From: Pseudomonadota bacterium
Lineage (GTDB): Bacteria > Pseudomonadota > Gammaproteobacteria > Burkholderiales > Burkholderiaceae_C
Assembly: GCA_030918015.1 (NCBI GenBank)
Contig: JAUPTP010000172.1
Location: forward strand, 1-5,865
Length of the DNA: 5,865 bases
Direction: 5' to 3'
A model generated the notes under the pieces. The model did no database searches and was not told where the DNA came from. It saw only the letters and a program-made list of their open reading frames with translations. Made by a program: the position numbers and the translations under genes. Of the stretch, positions 1 through 5,638 are shown piece after piece. Within the stretch, counting starts at the first letter, position 1. Each line of letters starts with the position of its first letter.

Positions 1-227
1 CCGACGAGGAGGTCGCGCAGGAGGCCGAGGCCACCGCGCGGCGCATCGCCGCCGGTGCCCCGCGCGCCGCGCGCCTGAACAAGCAGGCGCTGCGCCTGGT
101 CGCGCCGCAGTTCGCGTTCTCCGAGGCCCAGCGCCAGCAGCTCGCCGCCTATGCCAGCGGCCCCGACCACCGCGAAGGCATCACCGCCTTCCTCGAGAAA
201 CGACCGCCGGTCTTCACCGGCCGCTGA
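1..227 (+). CDS. Crotonase-family protein (enoyl-CoA hydratase/isomerase), C-terminal fragment
   Basis: The reading frame enters from the left edge (first full codon at 3) and ends at TGA 225-227, leaving 74 residues. The end of the protein reads EGITAFLEKRPPVFTGR. The pattern 'EG(I/V)xAFLEKRxPxFxG' is the usual C-terminus of enoyl-CoA hydratase/isomerase proteins, where the last helices pack over the active site and support oligomer formation. The preceding helix with ARLNKQALRL fits the same family, in which many members have 'xxxxKxxl' there. The catalytic part (oxyanion hole and acidic residues) lies outside the window, so hydratase, isomerase or decarboxylase activity cannot be told apart. 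It lies 22 nt upstream of the malonyl-CoA synthetase gene on the same strand, so the two are probably cotranscribed, which suggests a role in acyl-CoA metabolism. Family assignment is fairly sure; substrate is unknown. Confidence 0.8.
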   Translation, partial: DEEVAQEAEATARRIAAGAPRAARLNKQALRLVAPQFAFSEAQRQQLAAYASGPDHREGITAFLEKRPPVFTGR

Positions 228-249
228 CGTCCCCCCCGCGTCCACGCCC

Positions 250-1830
250 ATGACCCCCGCCGCCCACCTCAACCCGAACCTCAACCTCTTCGCCGCCCTG
301 CGCGCCGCCTTTCCCGCCGACCTCGACGCGATCGCGATCGAGACCGACAGCGGGCTGGACTACACCTGGCGCGACCTCGACCGCGCCACCGCGATGCTGG
401 CCAACCTGCTGCAGTCGCTGGAGATCCCGGCCGGCAGCCGGGTGGCGGCGCACACCGAGAAGTCGGTCGAGGCACTGATGCTGTATCTGGCGACGCTGCG
501 TGCCGGCTTCGTCTACCTGCCGCTGAACACCGCCTACCAGGCGGCCGAGCTGGATTACTTCATCGGCAACGCCGAGCCGGCGGTGGTGGTCTGCGCCGGC
601 AAAAACTTCCCGTGGATCAGCCAGCTCGCCTTCCAGAAGGGCGTGGCGCATGTCTTCACGCTGAACGACGACCGCACCGGCACGCTGCTCGACCGCGCCG
701 CGCATTTTCCCGACACGCACGAGATCGCGCCGAAGGCGGCCGACGATCTGGCCGCGATCCTCTACACCTCCGGCACCACCGGCCGCAGCAAGGGCGCGAT
801 GCTCAGCCACGGCAATCTGCTGTCGAACGCGCAGGTGCTGAAGGACTTCTGGGACTGGAGAAAAGGCGACGTGCTGATCCACGCGCTGCCGATCTTCCAT
901 GTCCACGGCCTGTTCGTCGCCAGCCACGGCGCGCTGCTGAACGGCTCGAAGATGCTGTGGCTGAGCCGGTTCGATCCGAAGGCGGTGGCCGAGCGCCTGC
1001 CGCGCGCCACCGTCTTCATGGGCGTGCCGACGCTCTATGTGCGCCTGCTGCAGGAGGCCGGGCTGACCCGCGAGGCCTGCGCGCACATGCGGCTCTTCAT
1101 CTCCGGCTCGGCGCCGCTCTTGATCGAGACCTTCCGCGACTGGCAGGCGCGCACCCATCACACCATCCTGGAGCGCTACGGCATGAGCGAGACGATCATG
1201 CTGACGTCCAACCCCTGCCGCGCCGCCGACGGCGAGCCGGAGCCGCGTCGCCTGGGTGGCACGGTCGGGCCGGCGCTGCCGGGCGTGGGCGTGCGGGTGG
1301 TCGATGACGCGGGCGCGGCGGTGGCCCCGGGCGAGATCGGCAACGTGCAGGTGCGCGGCCCCAACGTCTTCGGCGGCTACTGGCGCATGCCGGAGAAGAC
1401 GGCCGAGGAGTTCACCGCTGATGCCTCGGGTGAACGCTGGTTCCGGACCGGCGACGTCGGCCGCTTCGACGCGCAGGGCTACCTGACCATCGTCGGCCGC
1501 AGCAAGGATCTGATCATCACCGGCGGCTACAACGTCTACCCGGCCGAGATCGAGGGCTGGCTGAACGACATGCCCGGCGTGGCCGAGTCGGCGGTGGTGG
1601 GCGTGCCGCACCCGGACTTCGGCGAGGGCGTGATCGCGCTGATCGTGCCCAAGGCGGGCGCCGCGCTCGACGCCGACGCGCTGGTGGCGCGGCTCAAGGC
1701 GCAGATCGCCGGCTACAAGGTGCCCAAGCGCGCCTTCGTGGTGACGGAGCTGCCGCGCAACGCGATGGGCAAGGTGCAGAAGAACCTGCTGCGCGACGCC
1801 CACCGCGCGCTGTTCACCGTCACCGGCTGA
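250..1830 (+). CDS. matB: Malonyl-CoA synthetase (malonate--CoA ligase), ANL superfamily
   Basis: The predicted 526-residue cytoplasmic enzyme would make malonyl-CoA from malonate, CoA and ATP, releasing AMP and PPi; known MatB proteins often also accept methylmalonate. Visible motifs are the P-loop YTSGTTGRSKG (172-182), IHALPIFHVHGLF (210-222), RLFISGSAPLL (281-291), YGMSET (310-315), the ribose-binding TGD (400-402), the hinge GRSKDLIITGGYNVYPAEIE (416-435) and the adenylation lysine in MGKVQKN (K508). The segments TEKSVEALMLYLATLRAG, PLNTAY and RNAMGKVQKN closely resemble characterised rhizobial and Rhodopseudomonas MatB as I remember them. This favours MatB over a general acyl-CoA or 4-coumarate ligase. 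Arg281 would be a candidate malonate-carboxylate contact (inference). I chose the ATG at 250. The in-frame ATG at 151 lies inside the upstream gene and would add a low-complexity Pro/Ala/Ser-rich leader. No clear Shine-Dalgarno sequence precedes 250. The gene end overlaps the convergent transglycosylase gene by 11 bp. Confidence 0.88.
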   Translation: MTPAAHLNPNLNLFAALRAAFPADLDAIAIETDSGLDYTWRDLDRATAMLANLLQSLEIPAGSRVAAHTEKSVEALMLYLATLRAGFVYLPLNTAYQAAELDYFIGNAEPAVVVCAGKNFPWISQLAFQKGVAHVFTLNDDRTGTLLDRAAHFPDTHEIAPKAADDLAAILYTSGTTGRSKGAMLSHGNLLSNAQVLKDFWDWRKGDVLIHALPIFHVHGLFVASHGALLNGSKMLWLSRFDPKAVAERLPRATVFMGVPTLYVRLLQEAGLTREACAHMRLFISGSAPLLIETFRDWQARTHHTILERYGMSETIMLTSNPCRAADGEPEPRRLGGTVGPALPGVGVRVVDDAGAAVAPGEIGNVQVRGPNVFGGYWRMPEKTAEEFTADASGERWFRTGDVGRFDAQGYLTIVGRSKDLIITGGYNVYPAEIEGWLNDMPGVAESAVVGVPHPDFGEGVIALIVPKAGAALDADALVARLKAQIAGYKVPKRAFVVTELPRNAMGKVQKNLLRDAHRALFTVTG

Positions 1831-3049
1831 GCAGGCCCTCGGCGCGCAGCGTGCGCAGCAGTTTCTGGCCGGCGCGGCCGTCCGGCGTGCGCTCGCCGAA
1901 CAGTCGCTGGCGCTCGGCGCGGATCGCCACGCGGCTGCGCTCGCCCAGCGCGCCGTCGATCGCGCCGATGTCATGGCCGCGTGCGGCCAGCAGCTGCTGC
2001 AGCTCGCGGCGCTCGGCGCGCGACAGGCCGGCGTCATCGGTCGGCCACGGCGTCACGAAGGGGCCGCCGCCGCGCAGCCGGTCGGCCAGATGCGCGATCG
2101 CCAGGCCGTAGCTCTCGGCGGCGTTGTAGCTGTAGATCGCGTCGAAGTTCTTCAGCACCAGGAAGGCCGGGCCGCGCGCGCCGGCCGGCGTCATCAGGCC
2201 GGCAGGCGCGTCGAGCTCGGGCAGCGGCGAGCCGTCGGCGCGGCGCAGGCCCAGCTCGCGCCAGCGCGCCATCGGCTGGCGCACCCGCCGGCCCTGGCCC
2301 TCGGTGGAGACGCCCGCCGGCAGCTGCACCTCGAAGCCCCAGGGCAGGCCGTCCTTCCAGCCGGCGCGGGCCAGGAAGTTCGCGGTCGAGGCCAGCGCGT
2401 CGGGCACGCTGTCGATCAGGTCGCGGCGGCCGTCGCCGTCGAAGTCGACCGCCAGGCGCTCGTAGGTGGTCGGCATGAACTGGGTGTGGCCGAAGGCGCC
2501 GGCCCAGGAGCCGCGCAGCCGCTCCGGCGCGACATCGCCGGCCTGCAGGATGCGCAGCGCCGCGAACAGCTCGCCGCGGAAGTAGGTCTGGCGCCGGCCC
2601 TGGCACGACAGCGTGCCCAGCGCCTGCACCAGCGGGTACTTGCCGAAGTTCTGGCCGAAGTTGCTCTCGACGCCCCAGACCGCGACCACGGTGGCCGCAT
2701 CGACCCCGTGGCGCCGCGCCACCCGGGCCAGCACCGCGCCGTGCTGGCGCAGCATCTCGCGGCCCTGCTCGACGCGCTCCTCGTCGACCAGCGAGGCCAG
2801 GTAGTCCCAGATCGGCGTGCTGAACTCGGGCTGGATGTCCAGCTTCTCGAGCACCGAGGGGTCGGCGGTCAGCGCGGTGGTGTGCCGCCGCCAGCTCTCC
2901 GTCGAGACGCCCGCCGCCCGGGCGGCGGGCTCCAGCCGGTCGAGACAGGCCTGCAGCGAGGTCTCGGGCGCCGGGTCCGGCACGGTCTGGGCGGCCGCGG
3001 CCAGGGGAAGCAGCAGGAAGGGCAGGGCACGCCAGCGGGCGAAGGTCAT
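1820..3049 (-). CDS. Lytic murein transglycosylase, MltB family, with C-terminal peptidoglycan-binding domain
   Basis: The 409-residue protein should cleave the MurNAc-GlcNAc bond of peptidoglycan in the periplasm, producing 1,6-anhydro-MurNAc ends during wall turnover. Residues 1-20 form a Sec signal peptide (Arg-containing start, then FLLLPLAAAA, with cleavage likely after the Ala run). There is no lipobox cysteine, so unlike E. coli MltB it is probably soluble rather than a lipoprotein. The transglycosylase domain spans about 30-325. It contains VWGVESNFG with catalytic Glu128, then GAFGHTQFMPTTY (184-196) and a calcium-loop-like DFDGDGRRD (202-210), as in the Slt35/MltB fold. A peptidoglycan-binding-like domain follows at about 340-405 (LSRAERRELQQLLAARGHD, IDGALGERSRVAI). 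The start is the ATG at 3047-3049, which overlaps the truD stop as ATGA, so its translation is probably coupled to truD. The stop lies 11 bp inside the end of the convergent matB. Confidence 0.92.
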   Translation of the reverse strand: MTFARWRALPFLLLPLAAAAQTVPDPAPETSLQACLDRLEPAARAAGVSTESWRRHTTALTADPSVLEKLDIQPEFSTPIWDYLASLVDEERVEQGREMLRQHGAVLARVARRHGVDAATVVAVWGVESNFGQNFGKYPLVQALGTLSCQGRRQTYFRGELFAALRILQAGDVAPERLRGSWAGAFGHTQFMPTTYERLAVDFDGDGRRDLIDSVPDALASTANFLARAGWKDGLPWGFEVQLPAGVSTEGQGRRVRQPMARWRELGLRRADGSPLPELDAPAGLMTPAGARGPAFLVLKNFDAIYSYNAAESYGLAIAHLADRLRGGGPFVTPWPTDDAGLSRAERRELQQLLAARGHDIGAIDGALGERSRVAIRAERQRLFGERTPDGRAGQKLLRTLRAEGLLSR

Positions 3050-4068
3050 GGCGCGGCTTCAGGCTCGTTCTCGGCGTGCCGCTCGGGCTCGGTGGTGTGC
3101 AGGATCTCGTCGAGCACCGAGGTGGCGTAGTTGCCGGCGGGCAGGCTGAAGCTCAGCACCAGCTGGTCGGCCTGCGGCCATTCCCAGGCCATGTCGGCCG
3201 GGTGGGCCACCAGGGCGCGGCGCTCCTGGTCCAGCCCGGCGTGCTCCATGCCGTCGCACAGCGTGGCATGGCCCTGGGCCACGGCGTTCTCCAGCGCCTG
3301 CGCCTCGTCGGTGGTGCTCACGCGGCCGCGTCCCCACAGCGGCCCGGTCGGGCGACCGGCCTCGTCCATCACGTCGCCGGGCAGCGTCCGGCCCCACAGG
3401 CCCTGCGCGATGCGCCGTGCCAGCACCTCGTTGAAGACGAAGGAGCGCACCGCCGACAGGTAGATGCCTTTCTTCTTGGGGTTGCGCACGCGGATCTCGC
3501 GCGCCAGCATGGCCCGGCCCTGCTCGACATTGCCGCCGTCGAAGCCGAAGCGCTGCGCGCCGAAGTAGTTGGGCACGCCCTGCGCGGCGATGGCTTTCAG
3601 GTTGGACTCGATGGCTTCGCGCTCGCCCGCCACGTCGCGCAGAGTGATGCGGAAGCGGTTGCCCTGCAGATCGCCGGGGCGCAGCTTCTTCACATGGCGG
3701 CTCTGGCCCAGCACCTTGAATTCGGGGTGCTGGAGCTGGGTCAGGTCCGGCGTCTCGCCGGCCTTGCCGGTCGGCAGGTAGATGCTGAACCACTGGCGGG
3801 TGATCGCGTGGCGGTCCTTCAGGCCGGCGTAGCCGACGTCGCGCTCGGTCACGCCCGCGGCCGCGGCCAGCTGCTGCGCGACGAAGGCGGTGTTGGCGCC
3901 GTTCTTCTCGATGTCCAGCCAGAGGTGTTCGCCCGTGCCTCCGGGCAGCTGCAGCGGCAGCTCGGTGACGATGAAGTCCTCGTTGAGGGCTTTCAGCGTG
4001 GCGCGGGCGCCGCTGGCCGGATAGGCCTGGGGCCACGAGGGCAGGGTCGTGCAGGGGGCGTGGGTCAT
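3046..4068 (-). CDS. truD: tRNA pseudouridine(13) synthase TruD
   Basis: The 340-residue enzyme isomerises uridine 13 in the D-loop of some tRNAs (tRNA-Glu in E. coli) to pseudouridine. Family signatures are clear. KALNEDFIVTELP (26-38) is at the N-terminus, and GYAGLKDRHAITRQWFS (79-95) carries catalytic Asp85. Next come the NRFRITLR strand (137-144) and GVPNYFGAQRFG (164-175). LPAGNYATSVLDEIL (309-323) closes the catalytic domain. The inserted TRUD domain lies at roughly 176-300 and is shorter than in E. coli; total length is close to the 349 residues of that protein. The last 15 residues are Glu-rich. The ATG at 4066-4068 is preceded by seven C residues and no usable Shine-Dalgarno sequence. 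The stop overlaps the start of the transglycosylase gene by 4 nt. No earlier credible start exists: longer readings in another frame are antisense or shadow frames. Identification is firm; the tRNA target is inferred from the family. Confidence 0.96.
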   Translation of the reverse strand: MTHAPCTTLPSWPQAYPASGARATLKALNEDFIVTELPLQLPGGTGEHLWLDIEKNGANTAFVAQQLAAAAGVTERDVGYAGLKDRHAITRQWFSIYLPTGKAGETPDLTQLQHPEFKVLGQSRHVKKLRPGDLQGNRFRITLRDVAGEREAIESNLKAIAAQGVPNYFGAQRFGFDGGNVEQGRAMLAREIRVRNPKKKGIYLSAVRSFVFNEVLARRIAQGLWGRTLPGDVMDEAGRPTGPLWGRGRVSTTDEAQALENAVAQGHATLCDGMEHAGLDQERRALVAHPADMAWEWPQADQLVLSFSLPAGNYATSVLDEILHTTEPERHAENEPEAAP

Positions 4069-4081
4069 GGGGGGGATTCTG
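4066..4081 (-). promoter_or_regulatory. Possible -10 element directly in front of truD (leaderless start candidate)
   Basis: On the - strand CAGAAT (4081-4076, 4 of 6 matches to TATAAT) is followed by seven C residues and then the truD ATG. A transcript from this element would begin at or next to the start codon, giving a leaderless mRNA. No good -35 hexamer is present 16-18 nt upstream, and the only GGAG is 14 nt from the ATG, which is too far for a normal ribosome binding site. This is a weak call. Confidence 0.25.
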
Positions 4082-4126
4082 ACTCCGTTGGCCCGCAGCG
4101 CCCGAGGATCGACAGCGCTCGGGGCC

Positions 4127-4159
4127 GGAAACGACAGAGCCCCAGCAAGTGGGGCTCTG
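4127..4159 (-). terminator. Intrinsic-terminator-like hairpin downstream of the tRNA-Pro pair
   Basis: A perfect 10-bp inverted repeat (CAGAGCCCCA at 4135-4144 and TGGGGCTCTG at 4150-4159) encloses a 5-nt loop. On the - strand it is followed by TCGTTTCC, a short and imperfect T tract, whereas the + strand side has no T run. It lies 28 nt past the CCA end of the second tRNA transcribed and 66 nt before truD. The position and shape fit termination of the ispB/tRNA transcript, perhaps incomplete because of the poor T tract. Confidence 0.7.
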
Positions 4160-4187
4160 ATGCGTCCTTGTCATGCAAGGCCATGTC

Positions 4188-4264
4188 TGGTCGGGGTGAG
4201 AGGATTCGAACCTCCGGCCTCTACGTCCCGAACGTAGCGCTCTACCAGGCTAAGCTACACCCCG
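4188..4264 (-). tRNA. tRNA-Pro(CGG), promoter-distal copy
   Basis: The - strand reads as a complete 77-nt tRNA. The acceptor stem CGGGGTG pairs with CACCCCG, followed by discriminator A and an encoded CCA. The D arm contains AGCCTGGTAGAGC. The anticodon stem is CTACG/CGTAG with loop TTCGGGA, giving anticodon CGG, which reads the proline codon CCG. The T arm has GGTTCGAATCC. The C1-G72 pair and A73 are typical of bacterial proline tRNA. It is identical to the neighbouring copy. CCG is expected to be a heavily used codon in this GC-rich genome. Confidence 0.97.
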
Positions 4265-4301
4265 AAATCTGGCGTCTGGCTGACATGGATGCTGAAGAAG
4301 C

Positions 4302-4378
4302 TGGTCGGGGTGAGAGGATTCGAACCTCCGGCCTCTACGTCCCGAACGTAGCGCTCTACCAGGCTAAGCTACACCCCG
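4302..4378 (-). tRNA. tRNA-Pro(CGG), promoter-proximal copy
   Basis: This copy is identical base for base to the tRNA at 4188-4264, with the same CGG anticodon, the same cloverleaf and an encoded CCA. It is transcribed first, starting 32 nt after the ispB stop codon, and is separated from the second copy by 37 nt. The close spacing suggests processing of both from one precursor, either by read-through from ispB or from a promoter inside the ispB 3' end. Confidence 0.97.
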
Positions 4379-4398
4379 TGTGCTCTTCAGTCGAGAAC

Positions 4399-4443
4399 TT
4401 TTCTGATTGCTCAGGAATTTCTGTCAACCGCCAAGACTGTCAA
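4399..4443 (-). promoter_or_regulatory. Candidate tRNA-Pro promoter with two TTGACA hexamers inside the ispB 3' end
   Basis: On the - strand two exact TTGACA hexamers occur at 4443-4438 and 4427-4422, 16 bp apart from start to start. From the nearer one, a 17-bp spacer leads to AGAAAA (4404-4399), a poor -10 with 2 of 6 matches. Initiation would fall about 14 nt before the first tRNA, which is a sensible position. The DNA here is also more AT-rich than the rest of ispB. The weak -10 keeps confidence modest. Confidence 0.4.
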
Positions 4444-5403
4444 TCTTAGCAGCGCTTCCTTGAATTGGGAAGGGGGTAGCGCAGAAATATGTTCGCGGGC
4501 TCGCTCGGCCTCGGCGTGGGCCGCTTCGCGGGTCACCTCGAGCGCGCCGGTGCGGCGCACCACCGCGACGATCTCGTCGAGCCGCTCGACCTCGCCGTTC
4601 TGGATCGCATGGCGGATGAGGTCGCGCTCCTCGGGCGTGCCGCGGCTCATCGCCGCCAGCAGCGGCAGCGTGGGCTTGCCTTCGCGCAGGTCGTCGCCGA
4701 CGTTCTTGCCCAGCGCGGCGGTGGTGCCTTCGTAGTCGAGCAGGTCGTCGGCGATCTGGAAGGCGGTGCCCAGCGCCTGGCCGTAGGCGGCGCAGGCGGT
4801 CTCGAGCGCGGCATCGCTGCCCGAGAGCACCGCGCCGATGCGGGCGCTGGCCTCGAAGAGCTTGGCGGTCTTGTAGCGGATGACGCGCAGATAGTCCTCG
4901 ACCGAGATGTCGGGGTCGTGCATGTTCAGCAGCTGCAGCACCTCGCCCTCGGCGATGACGTTGGTCGCGTCGGCGAGCACCTCCAGCACGCGCATGCGCT
5001 CGACCGAGACCATCATCTGGAAGGCGCGCGAGTACAGGAAGTCGCCCACCAGCACGCTGGCGGCGTTGCCAAACAGCGCGTTGGCGGTCTGGCGGCCGCG
5101 CCGCAGCGAGGACTCGTCGACCACGTCGTCATGCAGCAGCGTCGCGGTGTGGATGAACTCGACGGTGGCGGCCATCTCGAAGCGCTCCGGGCCTTCGAAG
5201 CCCAGCGCGCGCGAGAACAAAAGCACCAGCATCGGGCGCAGGCGCTTGCCGCCGGCGCTGACGATGTAGTGCGAGATCTGGTTGATCAGCACCACCTCGG
5301 AGGCGAGGCGGCGGTGGATCACGGCGTCAACCTGCGCCATCTCGCCAGCCATCAGCTCGGTGATGGCGGCCTGGGGAGTCGGGGTAGCGGTGGCGAGGCT
5401 CAC
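4411..5403 (-). CDS. ispB: Polyprenyl diphosphate synthase, probably octaprenyl diphosphate synthase
   Basis: The 330-residue cytosolic trans-prenyltransferase adds isopentenyl diphosphate units to farnesyl diphosphate to build the ubiquinone side chain. Motifs are GGKRLRP (51-57), the first Asp-rich motif in [15 protein letters not shown] (Asp92, 93, 96), [19 protein letters not shown] (113-131), [11 protein letters not shown] (148-158), the second Asp-rich motif [10 protein letters not shown] (Asp219, 220, 223) and [17 protein letters not shown] (233-249). The fifth residue before the first Asp-rich motif is the small Ala87, not an aromatic, which fits a long-chain product. C40 is inferred from similarity to E. 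coli IspB and from the ubiquinone-8 common in this group. The start is GTG at 5403-5401; no upstream in-frame start was seen close by. ATG codons at residues 18 and 22 would leave a protein shorter than E. coli IspB. No clear ribosome binding site precedes the GTG. It is divergent from rplU, an arrangement well known in proteobacteria. Confidence 0.95.
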   Translation of the reverse strand: MSLATATPTPQAAITELMAGEMAQVDAVIHRRLASEVVLINQISHYIVSAGGKRLRPMLVLLFSRALGFEGPERFEMAATVEFIHTATLLHDDVVDESSLRRGRQTANALFGNAASVLVGDFLYSRAFQMMVSVERMRVLEVLADATNVIAEGEVLQLLNMHDPDISVEDYLRVIRYKTAKLFEASARIGAVLSGSDAALETACAAYGQALGTAFQIADDLLDYEGTTAALGKNVGDDLREGKPTLPLLAAMSRGTPEERDLIRHAIQNGEVERLDEIVAVVRRTGALEVTREAAHAEAERAREHISALPPSQFKEALLRLTVLAVDRNS

Positions 5404-5444
5404 GAGGCAGGGCGTCTCAAGTCGGAGGGGGGCACAATCCGTCG

Positions 5445-5450
5445 ATTATA
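5445..5450 (-). promoter_or_regulatory. -10 element of the ispB promoter
   Basis: The - strand carries a perfect TATAAT at 5450-5445, predicting a start near 5438 and a leader of about 35 nt before the ispB GTG. The matching -35 position (5473-5468) lies in GC-rich palindromic DNA and does not resemble TTGACA. A GTGACA hexamer (5463-5458) lies only 7 bp from the -10, too close to act with it. A weak -35 may mean activator dependence (inference). Confidence 0.55.
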
Positions 5451-5464
5451 GGAAGCCTGTCACG

Positions 5465-5484
5465 GTCCGGGCCCTGGCCCGGAC
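5465..5484. repeat. 20-bp near-perfect palindrome in the ispB-rplU intergenic region
   Basis: GTCCGGGCC (5465-5473) and GGCCCGGAC (5476-5484) are exact reverse complements separated by CT. The element covers the position where the ispB -35 box should be. There is no T tract on either side, so it is a poor intrinsic terminator. A dimeric regulator site is possible but unproven; GC-rich DNA makes chance palindromes more likely. A second, shorter inverted repeat (ACGGCC 5498-5503, GGCCGT 5515-5520) follows. Confidence 0.6.
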
Positions 5485-5536
5485 TCTCGTGAACCGGACG
5501 GCCGCCGGATCGCGGGCCGTGGCTCGCCGCGACGGG

Positions 5537-5564
5537 TCGAGATTTCGAGGGAGTGTGCTACAAT
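5537..5564 (+). promoter_or_regulatory. rplU promoter with extended -10
   Basis: TACAAT (5559-5564, 5 of 6 matches) is preceded by TGC, an extended -10 arrangement. TCGAGA (5537-5542, 4 of 6 matches to TTGACA) lies 16 bp upstream. Transcription should begin near 5571, giving a leader of about 68 nt before the rplU ATG. The local rise in AT content supports the call. Confidence 0.7.
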
Positions 5565-5578
5565 GTTCGGCTTCGTTC

Positions 5579-5599
5579 TTCGCCCTGTTGCGGGGTGAA
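5579..5599 (+). promoter_or_regulatory. Hairpin in the rplU mRNA leader
   Basis: TTCGCCC (5579-5585) pairs with GGGTGAA (5593-5599) across a 7-nt loop, giving 7 bp with one G-U pair. GTTC (5575-5578) can extend the stem with GAAC (5605-5608) across a bulge. It lies just after the predicted transcription start and leaves the ribosome binding site free. Ribosomal protein leaders are often autoregulatory, but I cannot match this one to a known leader family. Confidence 0.35.
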
Positions 5600-5638
5600 T
5601 GCGCGAACACAAAGTTCTTTTCCCACGAAAGGGTTGAC

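Larger units (their letters stand above)
4187..4378. repeat. Tandem direct repeat of 78 bp carrying the tRNA-Pro gene
   Basis: Positions 4187-4264 and 4301-4378 are identical over 78 bp, covering the full tRNA plus one base beyond the CCA end. The 36 bases between them (4265-4300) and the outer flanks show no similarity. The repeat therefore stops at the tRNA boundaries, which points to concerted evolution or an old duplication rather than a recent duplication of a longer segment. Confidence 0.9.

Noticed and set aside
151..249. N-terminal extension of the malonyl-CoA synthetase from the ATG at 151
   Set aside because: It overlaps 77 nt of the upstream crotonase-family gene and adds a low-complexity stretch absent from MatB proteins as I know them.
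214..2037. A 607-codon open frame on the - strand, antisense to all of matB
   Set aside because: Long antisense frames are a by-product of strong GC bias at third positions. The product is Arg/Gly/Ala/His/Gln-rich without any recognisable domain, and the + strand gene has complete family motifs.
1973..3130. A 385-codon + strand frame opposite the transglycosylase gene
   Set aside because: It is a compositional shadow of the - strand gene: Arg/Gln/Ala/Gly-rich, with no domain, and it crosses the truD boundary.
4101..4123. CCCGAG/CTCGGG hairpin between the terminator and truD
   Set aside because: A 6-bp stem with an 11-nt loop and no T run is likely by chance in GC-rich DNA.
3059..4174. A 371-codon - strand frame overlapping truD in another phase
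   Set aside because: It is Arg/Ala/Gly-rich shadow sequence without motifs; the truD frame carries every family signature.
3076..4449. A 457-codon + strand frame with a repeated GERIRTSGLYVPNVALYQ segment
   Set aside because: The repeated peptide is the antisense translation of the two tRNA-Pro genes, a known source of false proteins, and the rest is antisense to truD.
4452..4482. Inverted repeat GCGCT/AGCGC with an inner CTTCC/GGAAG inside the 3' end of ispB
   Set aside because: It lies fully within conserved coding sequence, the inner and outer stems compete for the same bases, and there is no T tract.
4489..5451. A 320-codon + strand frame opposite ispB
   Set aside because: It is antisense shadow sequence with a composition typical of reversed GC-rich genes and no recognisable domain.
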